From Coprococcus sp. (lineage in GTDB: Bacteria; Bacillota; Clostridia; Lachnospirales; Lachnospiraceae), in the NCBI GenBank assembly GCA_022793995.1, contig JAAWDY010000050.1:1-64000 (forward strand): a stretch of DNA of 64,000 bases. The letters are read 5' to 3'. The notes below the pieces were generated by a model. It was not told the origin of the DNA, searched no databases, and saw only the letters and a list, made by a program, of their open reading frames with translations. The translations under genes and the position numbers were made by a program. Positions 15,764 to 25,876 of this stretch are shown in pieces (position 1 is the stretch's first letter; each line of letters begins with the position of its first letter).

Positions 15764-17041
15764 TTAACCGCGGAAAATGATATCATGCCTTCCCGGCCCA
15801 TTGGAAACCATTGTGATCGGATACCCAATCTCCTTTTCAACAAATTCAATATAGTTCCGGCAGTTTTCCGGCAGTTCTTCATACTTCCTGATGCCGCGTA
15901 TATCGCACTTCCATCCAGGCAGGGGCTTAAGCACCGGTTTTGCCTTTTCCAGAAGATAGGTTGGTGGAAATTCTGTCGTCACCTCTCCGTCGATCTCATA
16001 ACCTACACAGACCGGAATCTCATCCAGATATCCCAGTACATCGACAACGGTAAACGCCACGTCCGTCGTTCCCTGCAGGCGGCAGCCGTATTTCGACGCG
16101 ACGCAGTCGAACCATCCCATCCTCCGGGGACGTCCCGTCGTGACGCCGAACTCACCACCATCTCCGCCGCGCCTCCTGAGCTCGTCCGCTTCCTCTCCGA
16201 AAATCTCGCTGACAAATGCTCCTGCGCCGACTGCACTGGAATATGCTTTACACACTGTCATAATCTGCTTGATCTCATATGGCGGGATGCCGGCGCCGAT
16301 CGCACCGAAAGCCGCTAATGTAGAGGATGACGTCACCATAGGGTAAATGCCGTGATCCGGATCCTTCAAGGTTCCAAGCTGCCCTTCCAGCAGAATCTCC
16401 TTCCCCTCTTTGAGCGCCTTGTCCAGATACAGGGACACATTACACACATACGGCTCTACCATCTCTTTATATTCCATCAGTTCCTTATATAGCTCCTCTG
16501 GGTCGATCGCCGGCTTGTGGTACAAATGTTCCAGAAGGACGTTCTTCTGCTGGGCTACCCGGACCGTCTTTTCCTTCAGAAGCTTACTGTCAAATAACTC
16601 ACTGATCTGAAAACCGATCTTAGCATATTTATCTGAATAGAAAGGAGCGATGCCTGATTTCGTTGAGCCAAAAGACTTCCCGCCCAGTCGTTCTTCCTCA
16701 AAGGCGTCAAAATTCTTATGGTACGACATCACCATCTGCGCCCGGTCGGAAACCAGGATCTTCGGAGCGGGCACCCCTCTCTCAACAATAGATTGAATCT
16801 CTTTAAACAACACAGGCACATCCACCGCTACCCCGTTTCCGATGATACTGGTAGTATGTCCATAGAAAACACCTGATGGAAGCGTGTGAAGGGCAAACTT
16901 CCCATAATTATTGACGATCGTATGCCCTGCGTTTGCTCCTCCTTGGAAGCGTACGACGATATCCGCCTTCTCGGCAAGCATATCCGTGATCTTTCCTTTT
17001 CCCTCGTCTCCCCAGTTCGCACCAACTACTGCTTTTACCAT
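15764..17041 (-). CDS. purA: Adenylosuccinate synthetase
   Basis: A 425-residue enzyme joining IMP and aspartate with GTP, the first committed step to AMP. The phosphate-binding GANWGDEGKGKITD (about 5-18), GRPRRMGWFD and the C-terminal NGPGRHD are all in place and the length is normal. ATG 17041 is preceded by AGGAGG; the frame extends 11 codons upstream without a ribosome site. The other purine gene in the window, purL (33428-37186), is separately located. Confidence 0.97.
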   Translation of the reverse strand: MVKAVVGANWGDEGKGKITDMLAEKADIVVRFQGGANAGHTIVNNYGKFALHTLPSGVFYGHTTSIIGNGVAVDVPVLFKEIQSIVERGVPAPKILVSDRAQMVMSYHKNFDAFEEERLGGKSFGSTKSGIAPFYSDKYAKIGFQISELFDSKLLKEKTVRVAQQKNVLLEHLYHKPAIDPEELYKELMEYKEMVEPYVCNVSLYLDKALKEGKEILLEGQLGTLKDPDHGIYPMVTSSSTLAAFGAIGAGIPPYEIKQIMTVCKAYSSAVGAGAFVSEIFGEEADELRRRGGDGGEFGVTTGRPRRMGWFDCVASKYGCRLQGTTDVAFTVVDVLGYLDEIPVCVGYEIDGEVTTEFPPTYLLEKAKPVLKPLPGWKCDIRGIRKYEELPENCRNYIEFVEKEIGYPITMVSNGPGRHDIIFRG

Positions 17042-17191
17042 GTTGACTCCTCCTATATAAGAATAACTTATCAATTTAATGAATGTCTCTTATAAGACAC
17101 CGCTAAAATTATACTACATTTTCTTATGGATGTACATTCTTTTTAAAATTTTTCCCACTGTGCGGTTGTGAATCGCTAAGTTATACGCCCA

Positions 17192-18799
17192 CTACATCAG
17201 AGGCGCAATCAGCCGCAGAAGCTGTCCGTAGATCTTAATCAGCAGGCTCCTGCCCTGCACTTCTGTCAGCGTGATCTTCTGACACTTCTTCAAGGTTTCC
17301 TGGAAATCCTTCTCGATATCGTATACAACCGGGTTATGGTAGATAAATACCCCGCATTCAAAATGAAGGTATAGACTCCGGAAATCCAGGTTTACCGTCC
17401 CTACGGTCGCCGTGTCGTCGTCTGAGGTAAAAATCTTGGCATGGACAAAACCTGGAGTGTACTCAAAGATCTGAACGCCGCTCTCCAAAAGCTCCGCATA
17501 ATATGTCTTCGCAAGATAGAACGCATACGGCTTATCCGGGATATGCGGCATGATGATCTGCACTTCGATTCCACTCTTTGCCGCTCTCGTCAGCCCTGTG
17601 AGCATCTCACTGTCCAGAATCAGATATGGCGTCATAATATGCACATACTTTTTCGCGTGATTCAGGATGTGGAGGTATACTTCCTCCCCCACATTCTCAT
17701 TGTCATAGGGGCTGTCCCCATAAGGAATCATATAACCATATTCCCGCCGGAAACCTTTATGTTTCTGAGACAGATACCGCCTGTAATCCTCCGGCTGCCT
17801 CTCATCAATGTTCCACATCTGGAGAAACATCATGGTAAAACTCTGAACCGCGTCCCCCTTCAGCATGATGGCCGTATCTTTCCAATGTCCGAACCTCACC
17901 TTCCGGTTGATATATTCATCCGCCAGGTTGACCCCTCCTGTAAACGCTACCTTTCCGTCAATAACACAGATCTTCCTGTGGTCCCGGTTATTCTGGCTGG
18001 TAGAAAGGATCGGTTTGATCGGCGCATACTGCTTGCAGGCGATCCCCATCTGCTTCAGCTCCGACGGATATTCATAAGGAAGCTGGCTTACGCTGCAGAA
18101 ACCATCGTAGAGGAACCGCACCTCGACTCCTTCCTCCACCTTCCTGCGCAGGATATCCAGGACCGCGTTCCACATAACTCCTTCTTCCACAATAAAATAT
18201 TCCATAAAGATGAACCGGTGCGCGCGCCTCAGTTCCCGCAAAAGGACCGGAAACTTATCGTCTCCCAGCGGAAAGAACTGTGCCGCCGTATTGCCGTAAG
18301 TCGGGAATCCCACCTGTTTGTACAAAAACAACGACAGATTGGTATTCGCAAGCCTGCTGCTTTTCATAGCGTCCACAATATCATCATTCTGCCGCATGTA
18401 CGGCTCTGTCTCGATCCGGAGCTTTGCGAGACGCTTTCCGATATATTTCGTCCCGATCTCCATCCTCGTAAAAATGTAGACTCCCACCCCGCTCACCGGT
18501 ACCAGGAGCACAAATAAAAGCCAGGTCATCTTAAACGCCGGGTCACCCTTGTCATTAATGATATAGACCACTGCAAACACCGACAATACGACAAAAATTC
18601 CATACAGGTATCCAGAATATGCTTCCAGATAAACGAATGTGTACATCATCAGCCCGATCTGGAACAGAAGCAGTAAGAACACTAAAGCCGTCCTGCTGTA
18701 GACAACGCCGAATAATTTACTTTTTGCCCGTTCGCCGACGCTCTTACTCTGATCGTGGTAAATCACACGGTTTTCAGGCAGATTCTTCACTTTCTTCAC
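17192..18799 (-). CDS. cls: Cardiolipin synthase (phospholipase D family)
   Basis: A 535-residue protein. Two to three N-terminal hydrophobic segments (about 30-110) precede two PLD domains. The first HKD motif is in NNRDHRKICVIDG and the second in FVHAKIFTSDD, each followed by the expected G-G or T-V-N context. Cls condenses two phosphatidylglycerols to cardiolipin at the membrane. The start is GTG at 18799, with a GAGAG-like site; no ATG start fits better. Single gene. Confidence 0.93.
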   Translation of the reverse strand: MKKVKNLPENRVIYHDQSKSVGERAKSKLFGVVYSRTALVFLLLLFQIGLMMYTFVYLEAYSGYLYGIFVVLSVFAVVYIINDKGDPAFKMTWLLFVLLVPVSGVGVYIFTRMEIGTKYIGKRLAKLRIETEPYMRQNDDIVDAMKSSRLANTNLSLFLYKQVGFPTYGNTAAQFFPLGDDKFPVLLRELRRAHRFIFMEYFIVEEGVMWNAVLDILRRKVEEGVEVRFLYDGFCSVSQLPYEYPSELKQMGIACKQYAPIKPILSTSQNNRDHRKICVIDGKVAFTGGVNLADEYINRKVRFGHWKDTAIMLKGDAVQSFTMMFLQMWNIDERQPEDYRRYLSQKHKGFRREYGYMIPYGDSPYDNENVGEEVYLHILNHAKKYVHIMTPYLILDSEMLTGLTRAAKSGIEVQIIMPHIPDKPYAFYLAKTYYAELLESGVQIFEYTPGFVHAKIFTSDDDTATVGTVNLDFRSLYLHFECGVFIYHNPVVYDIEKDFQETLKKCQKITLTEVQGRSLLIKIYGQLLRLIAPLM

Positions 18800-19081
18800 T
18801 TATTTCACTCTCTTTTCTTTCTATAGCCCGTCTCAAAAATGTCTAGTACACTAGTAATGCCAAAGCTTCCTGCCCCGGCATCATCATGTTAACACAAATC
18901 TTGTTTTGCTACAACTTTATTCCCCCTTTTTCAGATGAGTTTTTCAAATGAGTTTTCAATCTTTGCCAAATATCTACAGGTTTTCAAAAATTTTACTTTC
19001 CCTTTTCAGAAAAAAGTATTACAATGGAATTGTTTATATATACTAAGTGTTGAATATCGGTATATAAGAAAGGAGCACCCA

Positions 19082-19390
19082 ATGGCTAAAAAACTCGGCA
19101 AATTGTTGTTATGCCTGTCTGCTGCCGTCGCTGCAGGCGCAGGTGTATATTATTGGTTCAAAAGAAAAGCATCCTGCGAGACAGAAGAAGAATTTGAGGA
19201 AGATTTTGAAGATGAAGATTTTAAATTGGACGAAGATCTCAAGGATGTATCGGAACGCGGCTATGTATCCTTGACCCCGTCTTCCAAGACAAAAGACGCG
19301 GAAGAGAAGGAAGAGGAAGAAGATACCGAAGAAGAGGAAGAAACTGAAGAGAAAAAAGTTACTTCCAAGACAAAGGACACGGAAAAATAG
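19082..19390 (+). CDS. Small membrane-anchored acidic protein, function unknown
   Basis: A 102-residue protein starting at ATG 19082 after AAAGGAG. One N-terminal hydrophobic segment (about 6-25, LLLCLSAAVAAGAGVYYW) precedes a KRK stop-transfer cluster. The rest is an extremely acidic low-complexity tail made of E, D and T/K repeats (for example EEKEEEEDTEEEEE). It is probably a membrane-tethered disordered tail inside the cell. Two similar TSKTKD/SSKTKD repeats flank the acidic run. Family unknown; a good terminator follows. Confidence 0.7.
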   Translation: MAKKLGKLLLCLSAAVAAGAGVYYWFKRKASCETEEEFEEDFEDEDFKLDEDLKDVSERGYVSLTPSSKTKDAEEKEEEEDTEEEEETEEKKVTSKTKDTEK

Positions 19391-19398
19391 CAGCAGAC

Positions 19399-19437
19399 GG
19401 GCGGGCAATACAAAAAATGTAAGCCCGCCCTTTTCTT
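19399..19437 (+). terminator. Rho-independent terminator
   Basis: GGGCGGGC (19399-19406) pairs with GCCCGCCC (19423-19430) followed by TTTTCTT. It ends the acidic membrane protein gene and may also serve glnS on the other strand. Confidence 0.85.
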
Positions 19438-19445
19438 CACCTCAT

Positions 19446-21110
19446 TTATTTCGGAAGCCTGAATGAGCTTTTCAGTGAAACGATCCGGTTGAACACCAGT
19501 GCGTCCGGCCGGGAGTCATGTGCATCCACACAGAAATATCCCTGGCGCACGAACTGGAAGCTGTCGTATGGCTTCACATCTTTAAAATTCGGCTCAACGT
19601 AGATTTCTTTTACTGTCAGGGAATTGGGATTTAAGTTCAGGGAACCATCCTCCTTGTTATATACCCCTTTCTCCTCATCTACCAGATTCTCATAGAGGCG
19701 TGCCGTTGCTTTTACGGCTACGGGAGCCGCTACCCAGTGGATGGTGCCCTTCACCTTTCTTCCCTCAAATCCGCTCCCGGACTTTGTCTCCGGATCATAG
19801 GTACAATGCACCACCGTAATATTTCCATCCTCATCTTTCTCAAAGTCGACGCATTTCACAAAGTATGCGTTCATAAGGCGGACTTCATTGCCCGGGAAAA
19901 GGCGGAAATACTTCTTCGGAGGATTCTCCATGAAATCCTCCCTCTCAATATAGAGTTCCCGGCAAAACGGCACCTTCCTGCTGCCCAGCTCTTCATTTTC
20001 CAGATTGTTCGGCGCGTCCAGGTATTCCACCTCCCCTTCGGGATAATTGTCGATCACCAGACGGATCGGATCCAGGACCGCCATCATGCGCGGTCTTTTC
20101 AGCTTCAGATCCTCGCGGATACAATACTCCAGCATCGCGTAATCCACCGAACTTTGTGCTTTGGAAACCCCGCACAGGTCTACAAACATCTTAATCGACT
20201 CCGGCGTAAATCCCCGGCGGCGCAGGGCCGCGATCGTGACGAGGCGCGGATCGTCCCAACCATCCACGATCTTATCTTCCACCAATTTTTTGATATACCG
20301 TTTTCCCGTCACTACGTTCGTAAGATACATCTTCGCGAATTCGATCTGACGCGGCGGATTCTCAAATTCACACTCCCGCACCACCCAATCATAGAGCGGA
20401 CGGTGATCCTCAAATTCCAACGTACAGATCGAATGGGTAATTCCCTCGACCGCGTCTTCTATAGGATGTGCGAAATCATACATCGGATAGATGCACCATT
20501 TGTCCCCCGTATTATGGTGCGACATACGTGCTACCCGGTAAATGACCGGATCGCGCATGTTGATGTTCGGGGATGCCATATCAATCTTAGCGCGGAGTAC
20601 CTTTTCTCCATCCGCATATTTCCCTTCCCGCATATTTTCAAAAAGCTCCAGATTCTCTTCCACCGTCCGATTCCGGTAAGGGCTTTCCTTTCCGGGTTCC
20701 TTCAAAGTGCCGCGGTACTCGCGGATTTCATCCGCAGTCAGGTCACATACAAAGGCTTTGCCCTTTTTGATGAGCTTCACGGCGCACTCATACATGGCGT
20801 CAAAATAATCGGATGCAAAATATAGGTGCTCCTTCCAATCTGCTCCGAGCCACTGAATATCTTCCTTGATCGAATCCACGAACTCCGTTTTTTCTTTGGT
20901 CGGGTTCGTATCGTCAAACCGCATGTGAAACGTCCCGCCGTACTCCTGGGCCAGCCCGTAGTTGAGCAGTATGGACTTTGCATGTCCAATATGCAGATAC
21001 CCGTTCGGCTCCGGCGGGAACCGGGTACATACATGGTCGTATACCCCTTCCCGCAGATCTTTATCAATTTCCTGTTCAATAAAATTCTTTGATACCATCT
21101 CTTCAGCCAT
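19446..21110 (-). CDS. glnS: Glutamine--tRNA ligase
   Basis: A 554-residue class I synthetase with the [15 protein letters not shown] signature (about 31-45), a GlnRS core and a C-terminal two-beta-barrel anticodon domain. The region that normally carries the KMSKS-like MSKRKL reads [12 protein letters not shown], followed by the well-conserved GWDDPR and [10 protein letters not shown]. The loop is therefore a variant, but the rest is intact. It charges tRNA-Gln directly. ATG is preceded by AAGGGAGG. No T-box was seen upstream; single gene. Confidence 0.95.
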   Translation of the reverse strand: MAEEMVSKNFIEQEIDKDLREGVYDHVCTRFPPEPNGYLHIGHAKSILLNYGLAQEYGGTFHMRFDDTNPTKEKTEFVDSIKEDIQWLGADWKEHLYFASDYFDAMYECAVKLIKKGKAFVCDLTADEIREYRGTLKEPGKESPYRNRTVEENLELFENMREGKYADGEKVLRAKIDMASPNINMRDPVIYRVARMSHHNTGDKWCIYPMYDFAHPIEDAVEGITHSICTLEFEDHRPLYDWVVRECEFENPPRQIEFAKMYLTNVVTGKRYIKKLVEDKIVDGWDDPRLVTIAALRRRGFTPESIKMFVDLCGVSKAQSSVDYAMLEYCIREDLKLKRPRMMAVLDPIRLVIDNYPEGEVEYLDAPNNLENEELGSRKVPFCRELYIEREDFMENPPKKYFRLFPGNEVRLMNAYFVKCVDFEKDEDGNITVVHCTYDPETKSGSGFEGRKVKGTIHWVAAPVAVKATARLYENLVDEEKGVYNKEDGSLNLNPNSLTVKEIYVEPNFKDVKPYDSFQFVRQGYFCVDAHDSRPDALVFNRIVSLKSSFRLPK

Positions 21111-21360
21111 GGTAAACCTCCCTTGCCAACCGGCAGATAACCTCTTTTATGTTTTATGATGCAGCGGCCTTTTTACGTATCTGGCCCTACCCTCATTAAA
21201 ATCGCATAATTGATTATACTTTATATCATGGCAGGATGTAAAGTGCGGATTCATCATTTTTAGCAATGTTTGTAGTGCCTGCCAAAAAGAAAAGAGCCGA
21301 TTGCGCATCCGCTGCGGATAGGGTATAATATGGAAAACAATCCAGCCGGAGGTGTGACGA

Positions 21361-21912
21361 TGAAAAGGCCTTTGCCGATCGGTATTGATAATTTTGAAAA
21401 ATGATAAAAGACGGTTATTACTATATAGACAAAACCTTGTTCATCAAAGAACTGTTGGACATAAAAGGCGAAGTAAGCCTGTTCACCCGTCCCAGACGAT
21501 TTGGAAAAACATTGAATCTAAGTATGCTCCGTTATTTCTTTGAGGATACCGGGGGATACCAAAAAGAATGCGCAGAACAAAGAACTCTTCTATAATTTGA
21601 GGATCCTGGATGCCGGCGACAGCTTGGAACCTCCTGCATGAAGGACTTTAACTTTCACACAGCGCACCTAAAACACCCCCTCAGCAAAACACTGATCGAT
21701 GCGTTAGGGGCAGACGGGGAACAAGCTGTGGAACTGGCGCTTAAGGATTTTTCAGATACGTTCGGGAAGGAATATCTGGATGTCCTAGACGGCGTTTATC
21801 CGGAAAAGGGATATATGGAACAGACATCATAGAAACCAGAGAATATGGGAAGATAGGTCTGGCATTGCCGAGGTTTGCGGAATTTGTAAAAATGCAGCAA
21901 ATATTGATTTAC
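21361..21912 (+). pseudogene. Decayed AAA-ATPase-like gene and adjoining unrecognised fragments
   Basis: The start MKRPLPIGIDNFEK (ATG 21361) runs into TGA at 21403. One more A in the A5 run would continue into DGYYYIDKTLFIKELL and FTRPRRFGKTLN, the N-terminal AAA-ATPase-like domain with a Walker A-like RFGKT. This belongs to the ATPase plus PD-(D/E)XK family that is abundant in Lachnospiraceae. The frame stops again at 21592. Beyond it, 21638-21912 holds open fragments in two frames (AVELALKDFSDTFGKEYLDV, then GLALPRFAEFVKMQQ) that I cannot assign; they need not belong to the same gene. At least two frame breaks make a functional product unlikely. Confidence 0.7.
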
Positions 21913-21940
21913 TCCAACATCCCGGACTGACATAGTGCGC

Positions 21941-21976
21941 GGAGTCTGACCCAGCGAAGTCAGACTCCTGATTTTT
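21941..21976 (+). terminator. Rho-independent terminator
   Basis: GGAGTCTGAC (21941-21950) pairs perfectly with GTCAGACTCC (21959-21968), followed by TGATTTTT. It lies downstream of the decayed ATPase region on the plus strand, a relic of a once-transcribed gene. Confidence 0.8.
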
Positions 21977-22084
21977 GCACTTTACAGCACACTTTATTCC
22001 CACGAAGCAACGATCCAAGCAGCCATGCTAAGTGCCCTTTGGGTATGCATAGAAATTTGGCGATTGCTGCGGGATATTTGACTA

Positions 22085-24016
22085 TCAGAATCTATTCGTC
22101 GGCGCCAGGCAGGTATGATCCCTACAAATATAAAAGGTCGTGCTGTCATTCAGCAGCGGATATTCCTTACTTTCCGGAACCAAAATTACATTTGCCAAAA
22201 GTGGAAGACGTTTCTTTATCATTTCCAGGTCCGAATCATCTTTTAAAACGATGGCGATCTGTTCGGGAGGAACGTCATAGATCAACTTTGCACACAGGAA
22301 CATGCTGTATCCTGCCGGATAATCTTGTGCCTGCGCAGACATAAAATGGAACTGCTTTTGGGCAAGTCTTACATATTCTTCCGTTTCCGTCAGCTGATAC
22401 AGCCTCACAAGATTGTACGTCATGATGGAATTTCCGCTTGGTATCGCGCCGTCATAAGTTTCTTTCGGATTTATAAAAAGTTCCGTTTCAGCCGGATCTG
22501 AGAGATAAAATCCTCCTTCTTCATTATCCGCGAATCTCTTTACAGCTTCCATACAGAACTGTTCTGCTTTTTCAAGATATTCTTTGTTCAAGGTAGAATG
22601 ATAAAGCTCCGTCAATGCAGCGATGTAATACGCATAATCATCCAAAACACTGTTTTTCTGGCGTTTCCCGTCGCGCCAGCTCGTGAAAAGACGCGGTCCG
22701 TCGCTTAAGTTCTTTTCCACAAAGCGTTGCGCGTTTACAGCCGCCTGAAGATACACCTCATTTCGTGTAGTCCGATAGAGTATAGACAGCGCCGCGATCA
22801 TCATAGCATTCCAGGAAAGCAGAATCTTATCATCAAGATGGAGCCTGGAACGTTTCGTTCGGTAGCTGTATAATCTTTGGATCTCGTCGTTAAAATCTCC
22901 ATGCAGGTCGCTGCTCTTTAGAAGATTCGGAATATTGACGCCCTCAAAATTACCGTTCCTGGTAATATCAAAATTCTCCGAAAACCGCCTTCCCTTTTCT
23001 TTTCCTAAAACACCTATAATCTCGTCCAATGTAAACGTGTAATACTTTCCTTCCACACCCTCGCTGTCGGCATCCTGCGCGCTGTAAAATCCTCCGCCCG
23101 GGGAAATCATTTCGCGGAGCACATACTGTGCTGTTTTTTCAGCCGCATCCAGATAAAGCAGCTCTTTGGCCGTCGCATAGGCTGACGCATAGGCTATGAT
23201 TAGCAAAGCGTTATCATACAACATTTTTTCAAAATGCGGCGCCAGGAAATATTGATCGGTGGAATATCTGGAAAACCCATAGCCAATCTGATCGAATATA
23301 CCGCCCTTTCGCATTTGCGTGAGCGTTTTTTCAACCATTTTCAACGCGCCTTGGTTGTCAGTCTGCTTTGCATACAGCGTCAAGAACAATAAATTATGCG
23401 GCATAGGGAATTTGGGAGCAGGGCCGAATCCGCCATATACACTGTCAAAGTCGGTAGAAAGCATCTTTACCGCCATTTTAGAAAGCTCCTTGTTGTCCAC
23501 TTTCCTGTGACCGGATTCAGACTGTTGTAGCTGCTCGATGATCTGGTCCGCTGAACGCAAAAGCTCTGCCCGATTTTGCTCCCACCGATGCGCCACCGCT
23601 TTCAGAAGGTCGTCCAGGCCAGGCGCGCCGTACTTTGAATGTACCGGAAAATATGTTCCCGCCAAAAACGGTCTTTTATCCCATGTCATGAAAATACTCA
23701 TAGGCCAGCCGCCGCTTCCTGTAAATGCCTGGCATACCGACATATACACGCTGTCAATGTCGGGACGCTCCTCCCGGTCGACCTTGATCGAAATAAAATA
23801 CCTGTTCAAAAGCCCGGCGATATCCTCGTTTTCAAAGCTTTCATGCGCCATGACATGGCACCAATGGCATGTACTGTAACCGATACTCAGGAAAATCGGC
23901 TTCTCCTCCTCTTTCGCCCTTTCAAATGCTTCCTTGCCCCACGGATACCAGTCCACAGGATTTTCCGCGTGTTGCAGAAGGTAAGGGCTTGTCTCATTTT
24001 TCAGATGATTACTCAA
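22085..24016 (-). CDS. Thioredoxin-domain protein of the YyaL/SPATA20 (DUF255) family
   Basis: A 643-residue protein. The N-terminal DUF255 thioredoxin-like domain carries [15 protein letters not shown] with C50-x-x-C53. The remaining 450 residues form an (alpha/alpha)6 barrel-like region resembling N-acylglucosamine 2-epimerase or glycosidase folds (for example [17 protein letters not shown]). The family is widely conserved from bacteria to animals, but its activity is unknown. The start is TTG at 24016 with AGGAGG 8 bases upstream; no suitable ATG lies nearby. Single gene. Confidence 0.9.
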   Translation of the reverse strand: MSNHLKNETSPYLLQHAENPVDWYPWGKEAFERAKEEEKPIFLSIGYSTCHWCHVMAHESFENEDIAGLLNRYFISIKVDREERPDIDSVYMSVCQAFTGSGGWPMSIFMTWDKRPFLAGTYFPVHSKYGAPGLDDLLKAVAHRWEQNRAELLRSADQIIEQLQQSESGHRKVDNKELSKMAVKMLSTDFDSVYGGFGPAPKFPMPHNLLFLTLYAKQTDNQGALKMVEKTLTQMRKGGIFDQIGYGFSRYSTDQYFLAPHFEKMLYDNALLIIAYASAYATAKELLYLDAAEKTAQYVLREMISPGGGFYSAQDADSEGVEGKYYTFTLDEIIGVLGKEKGRRFSENFDITRNGNFEGVNIPNLLKSSDLHGDFNDEIQRLYSYRTKRSRLHLDDKILLSWNAMMIAALSILYRTTRNEVYLQAAVNAQRFVEKNLSDGPRLFTSWRDGKRQKNSVLDDYAYYIAALTELYHSTLNKEYLEKAEQFCMEAVKRFADNEEGGFYLSDPAETELFINPKETYDGAIPSGNSIMTYNLVRLYQLTETEEYVRLAQKQFHFMSAQAQDYPAGYSMFLCAKLIYDVPPEQIAIVLKDDSDLEMIKKRLPLLANVILVPESKEYPLLNDSTTFYICRDHTCLAPTNRF

Positions 24017-24081
24017 TTTATTTTCCTCCTATTGAAGCTAAAGTTGAAGTTGTCAATAAGTATACCTCGTGCAACAGCACT

Positions 24082-24118
24082 CGGGACTCGTGAATCTAAT
24101 CGCCTATTCGGCGATGCG
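24082..24118 (+). repeat. Short hairpin repeat (GGGA...AATCGCCT..GGCGATG), copy 3
   Basis: The sequence GGGACTCGTGAATCTAATCG followed by CCTATTCGGCGATG matches the repeat found in front of cysS and the acetyltransferase gene (27746-27779 and 28939-28971) in the opposite orientation. Its ATCGCC/GGCGAT arms form a short stem. No gene follows it on this strand. Confidence 0.6.
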
Positions 24119-24167
24119 TTTCATATAGTATACTTCCAATGCCTCATATTATACTCACAGGAGGACA

Positions 24168-24217
24168 GCAAAAAAATAAAGACATTACAAAGAATTATTT
24201 CTTTGAAATGCCTTTAT
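24168..24217 (-). terminator. Terminator of tRNA-Thr
   Basis: On the minus strand ATAAAGGCATT pairs with AATGTCTTTAT, with an inner AAAGAA/TTCTTT stem, followed by a run of T. It lies 16 bp downstream of the tRNA-Thr gene. Confidence 0.75.
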
Positions 24218-24232
24218 CTCCGTCCTTTTCAG

Positions 24233-24305
<73 letters not shown>

Positions 24306-24413
24306 ATATTTCTCAACGACTTATACACTATAGCATATCCATAACAGGCCTGTCAATATTTCTTTCAAACTTTTGCCAAGGACTTTTCATTTGGAGCGAA
24401 TGCTATAACTTTT

Positions 24414-25085
24414 CTATTTTTGAATCTCTTCCAGAAGAACCCTCGCCTTCCCTTTGATCCTCTGCAGGGCATTATCTACCGCCTTCGGGCTTTTGTCTAT
24501 CAGTTCCGCGATCGTCAGATAATCCATTCCCAAAAGATGAAGACAAAGCACCCTGTTTTCCAGTTTGCTCAATCTGTTCTGCAGCTCTTCTTCAAACAGG
24601 TTCGCGTGCTCTATGCCAAGCAGCATCTCCTCCGGGTTACTGCCCGCTCCTGCCTCAATCGTCTCGGCAAGCGGTCTTTTCCCATCCTTTTGCTCCCCTT
24701 CCCCGGACGCATACAAGGAAACATAGGAATTCAGCGGAATATGTTTTTTCCTGCGGGACGCCTTGATCGCGCTGTACATCTGTCTAGAAATACACAGCTT
24801 TGCAAAGCTGGAAAAAGATGCCCCGACCTGTGCGTTATAATCCTGGACCGCCTTAAAAAGCCCAATCATTCCTTCCTGAATCAAATCGTCGTTCTCGCCG
24901 CCCCATAAGTACATCTCTTTCGCCTTCTGACGCACGGTTCCTTTGTATTTCTCCATGAGGTAGTCCGTGATCTGCTTCTCACCGGCGCGCAGCCTTTCGA
25001 TCAGAGTCTCGTCTGTCATTGTTTCATAGTCCACTGTTATACCCTCTGCCATAAATCTAATATAGCTGTATCTTCCGCCGTACAT
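24414..25085 (-). CDS. sigH: RNA polymerase sporulation sigma factor SigH
   Basis: A 223-residue sigma-70 family protein. Region 2 holds DDLIQEGMIGLFKAVQDY and FSSFAKLCISRQMYSAIK; region 4 holds LTIAELIDKSPKAVDNALQR. Length and order match SigH (Spo0H), which drives early stationary-phase and sporulation genes. The first ATG (25085) has no clear ribosome site; ATG 25052 (MAEGITVDYE) or a still later one may be used. It lies in the conserved cysS-mrnC-rlmB-sigH cluster. This supports a spore-forming or ex-spore-forming Firmicute. Confidence 0.92.
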   Translation of the reverse strand: MYGGRYSYIRFMAEGITVDYETMTDETLIERLRAGEKQITDYLMEKYKGTVRQKAKEMYLWGGENDDLIQEGMIGLFKAVQDYNAQVGASFSSFAKLCISRQMYSAIKASRRKKHIPLNSYVSLYASGEGEQKDGKRPLAETIEAGAGSNPEEMLLGIEHANLFEEELQNRLSKLENRVLCLHLLGMDYLTIAELIDKSPKAVDNALQRIKGKARVLLEEIQK

Positions 25086-25108
25086 AACATGTCAGTACAC
25101 TAGACATC

Positions 25109-25876
25109 TCACTGCATCCTCTGCCGTACGATTTCATAAGCAAGAACGCCGGCCGCCACGGAAGCATTCAGAGAATCGATCTCCCCTTTCATGGGAATCG
25201 ACGCCGTCATATCACAGGCCTCCTTTACCAGCCTGCCCACACCTTCGCCTTCGCTTCCGATCACCAGGCCAAGCGGTCCTTTCAGATCTAAACGGTACAT
25301 CACATCCCCGCCCATATCCGCGCAGACAAACCATAGCCCTTTTTGCTTCAATTCCTCTATTGTCCTTACAAGATTCGTCACTTTTGCGACTGGCGTATAA
25401 TTCAAAGCCCCCGCGGACGTCCTCGCCACCACTGCCGTCAAGGACGCAGCACGTCTTTTGGGAATAATCACGCCGTGTGCGCCCGCCAGATTTGCGGTAC
25501 GTATAATCGCCCCCAGATTGTGCGGGTCTTCAATATTATCCAGCAGAATCAGAAACGGATCCTCGCCCCTCTTTTCTGCCAATTCCAGCATATCCTCCAC
25601 CTGGGCATACTCATATGCCGCGGCAAACGCGACGACTCCTTGATGCTTTCCCGTCTCCGAGAGCTGCGTCAGTCGTTCTTTTGCCACAAAACTGACGATC
25701 GTGTCATGCTTCTTTGCTTCCCGCAGAATACTTCTGACCGGTCCATCCTGGCATCCGTTTAAAACGTACAGCTTATCGATGGGTCTCCCGGAACGGAATG
25801 CCTCAAGCACGGCGTTCCTTCCTTCGATGACCTGGCTTTCAGCTCTTTTCTCCTCTGTCATACCTTTTTCTGTCAA
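25109..25876 (-). CDS. rlmB: 23S rRNA (guanosine-2'-O-)-methyltransferase RlmB
   Basis: A 255-residue SpoU-type SPOUT methyltransferase. An N-terminal substrate-binding domain (VIEGRNAVLEAFRSGRPIDK) is followed by the knot domain with NIEDPHNLGAIIRTANLAGA, LVIGSEGEGVGRL and SLNASVAAGVLAYE. It methylates a G in helix 80 of 23S rRNA (G2251 in E. coli). The frame opens with TTG at 25876, overlapping the mrnC stop (TTGA); ATG 25861 is an alternative start. Part of the cysS cluster. Confidence 0.93.
   Translation of the reverse strand: MTEKGMTEEKRAESQVIEGRNAVLEAFRSGRPIDKLYVLNGCQDGPVRSILREAKKHDTIVSFVAKERLTQLSETGKHQGVVAFAAAYEYAQVEDMLELAEKRGEDPFLILLDNIEDPHNLGAIIRTANLAGAHGVIIPKRRAASLTAVVARTSAGALNYTPVAKVTNLVRTIEELKQKGLWFVCADMGGDVMYRLDLKGPLGLVIGSEGEGVGRLVKEACDMTASIPMKGEIDSLNASVAAGVLAYEIVRQRMQ

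Noticed and set aside
18840-18885. TAGTACACTAG followed by ATGCC...GGCATC upstream of cls
   Set aside because: It looks like joined ends of the palindromic and MITE-like repeats, but is too short and degenerate to assign. Mentioned only in connection with the mini palindromes.
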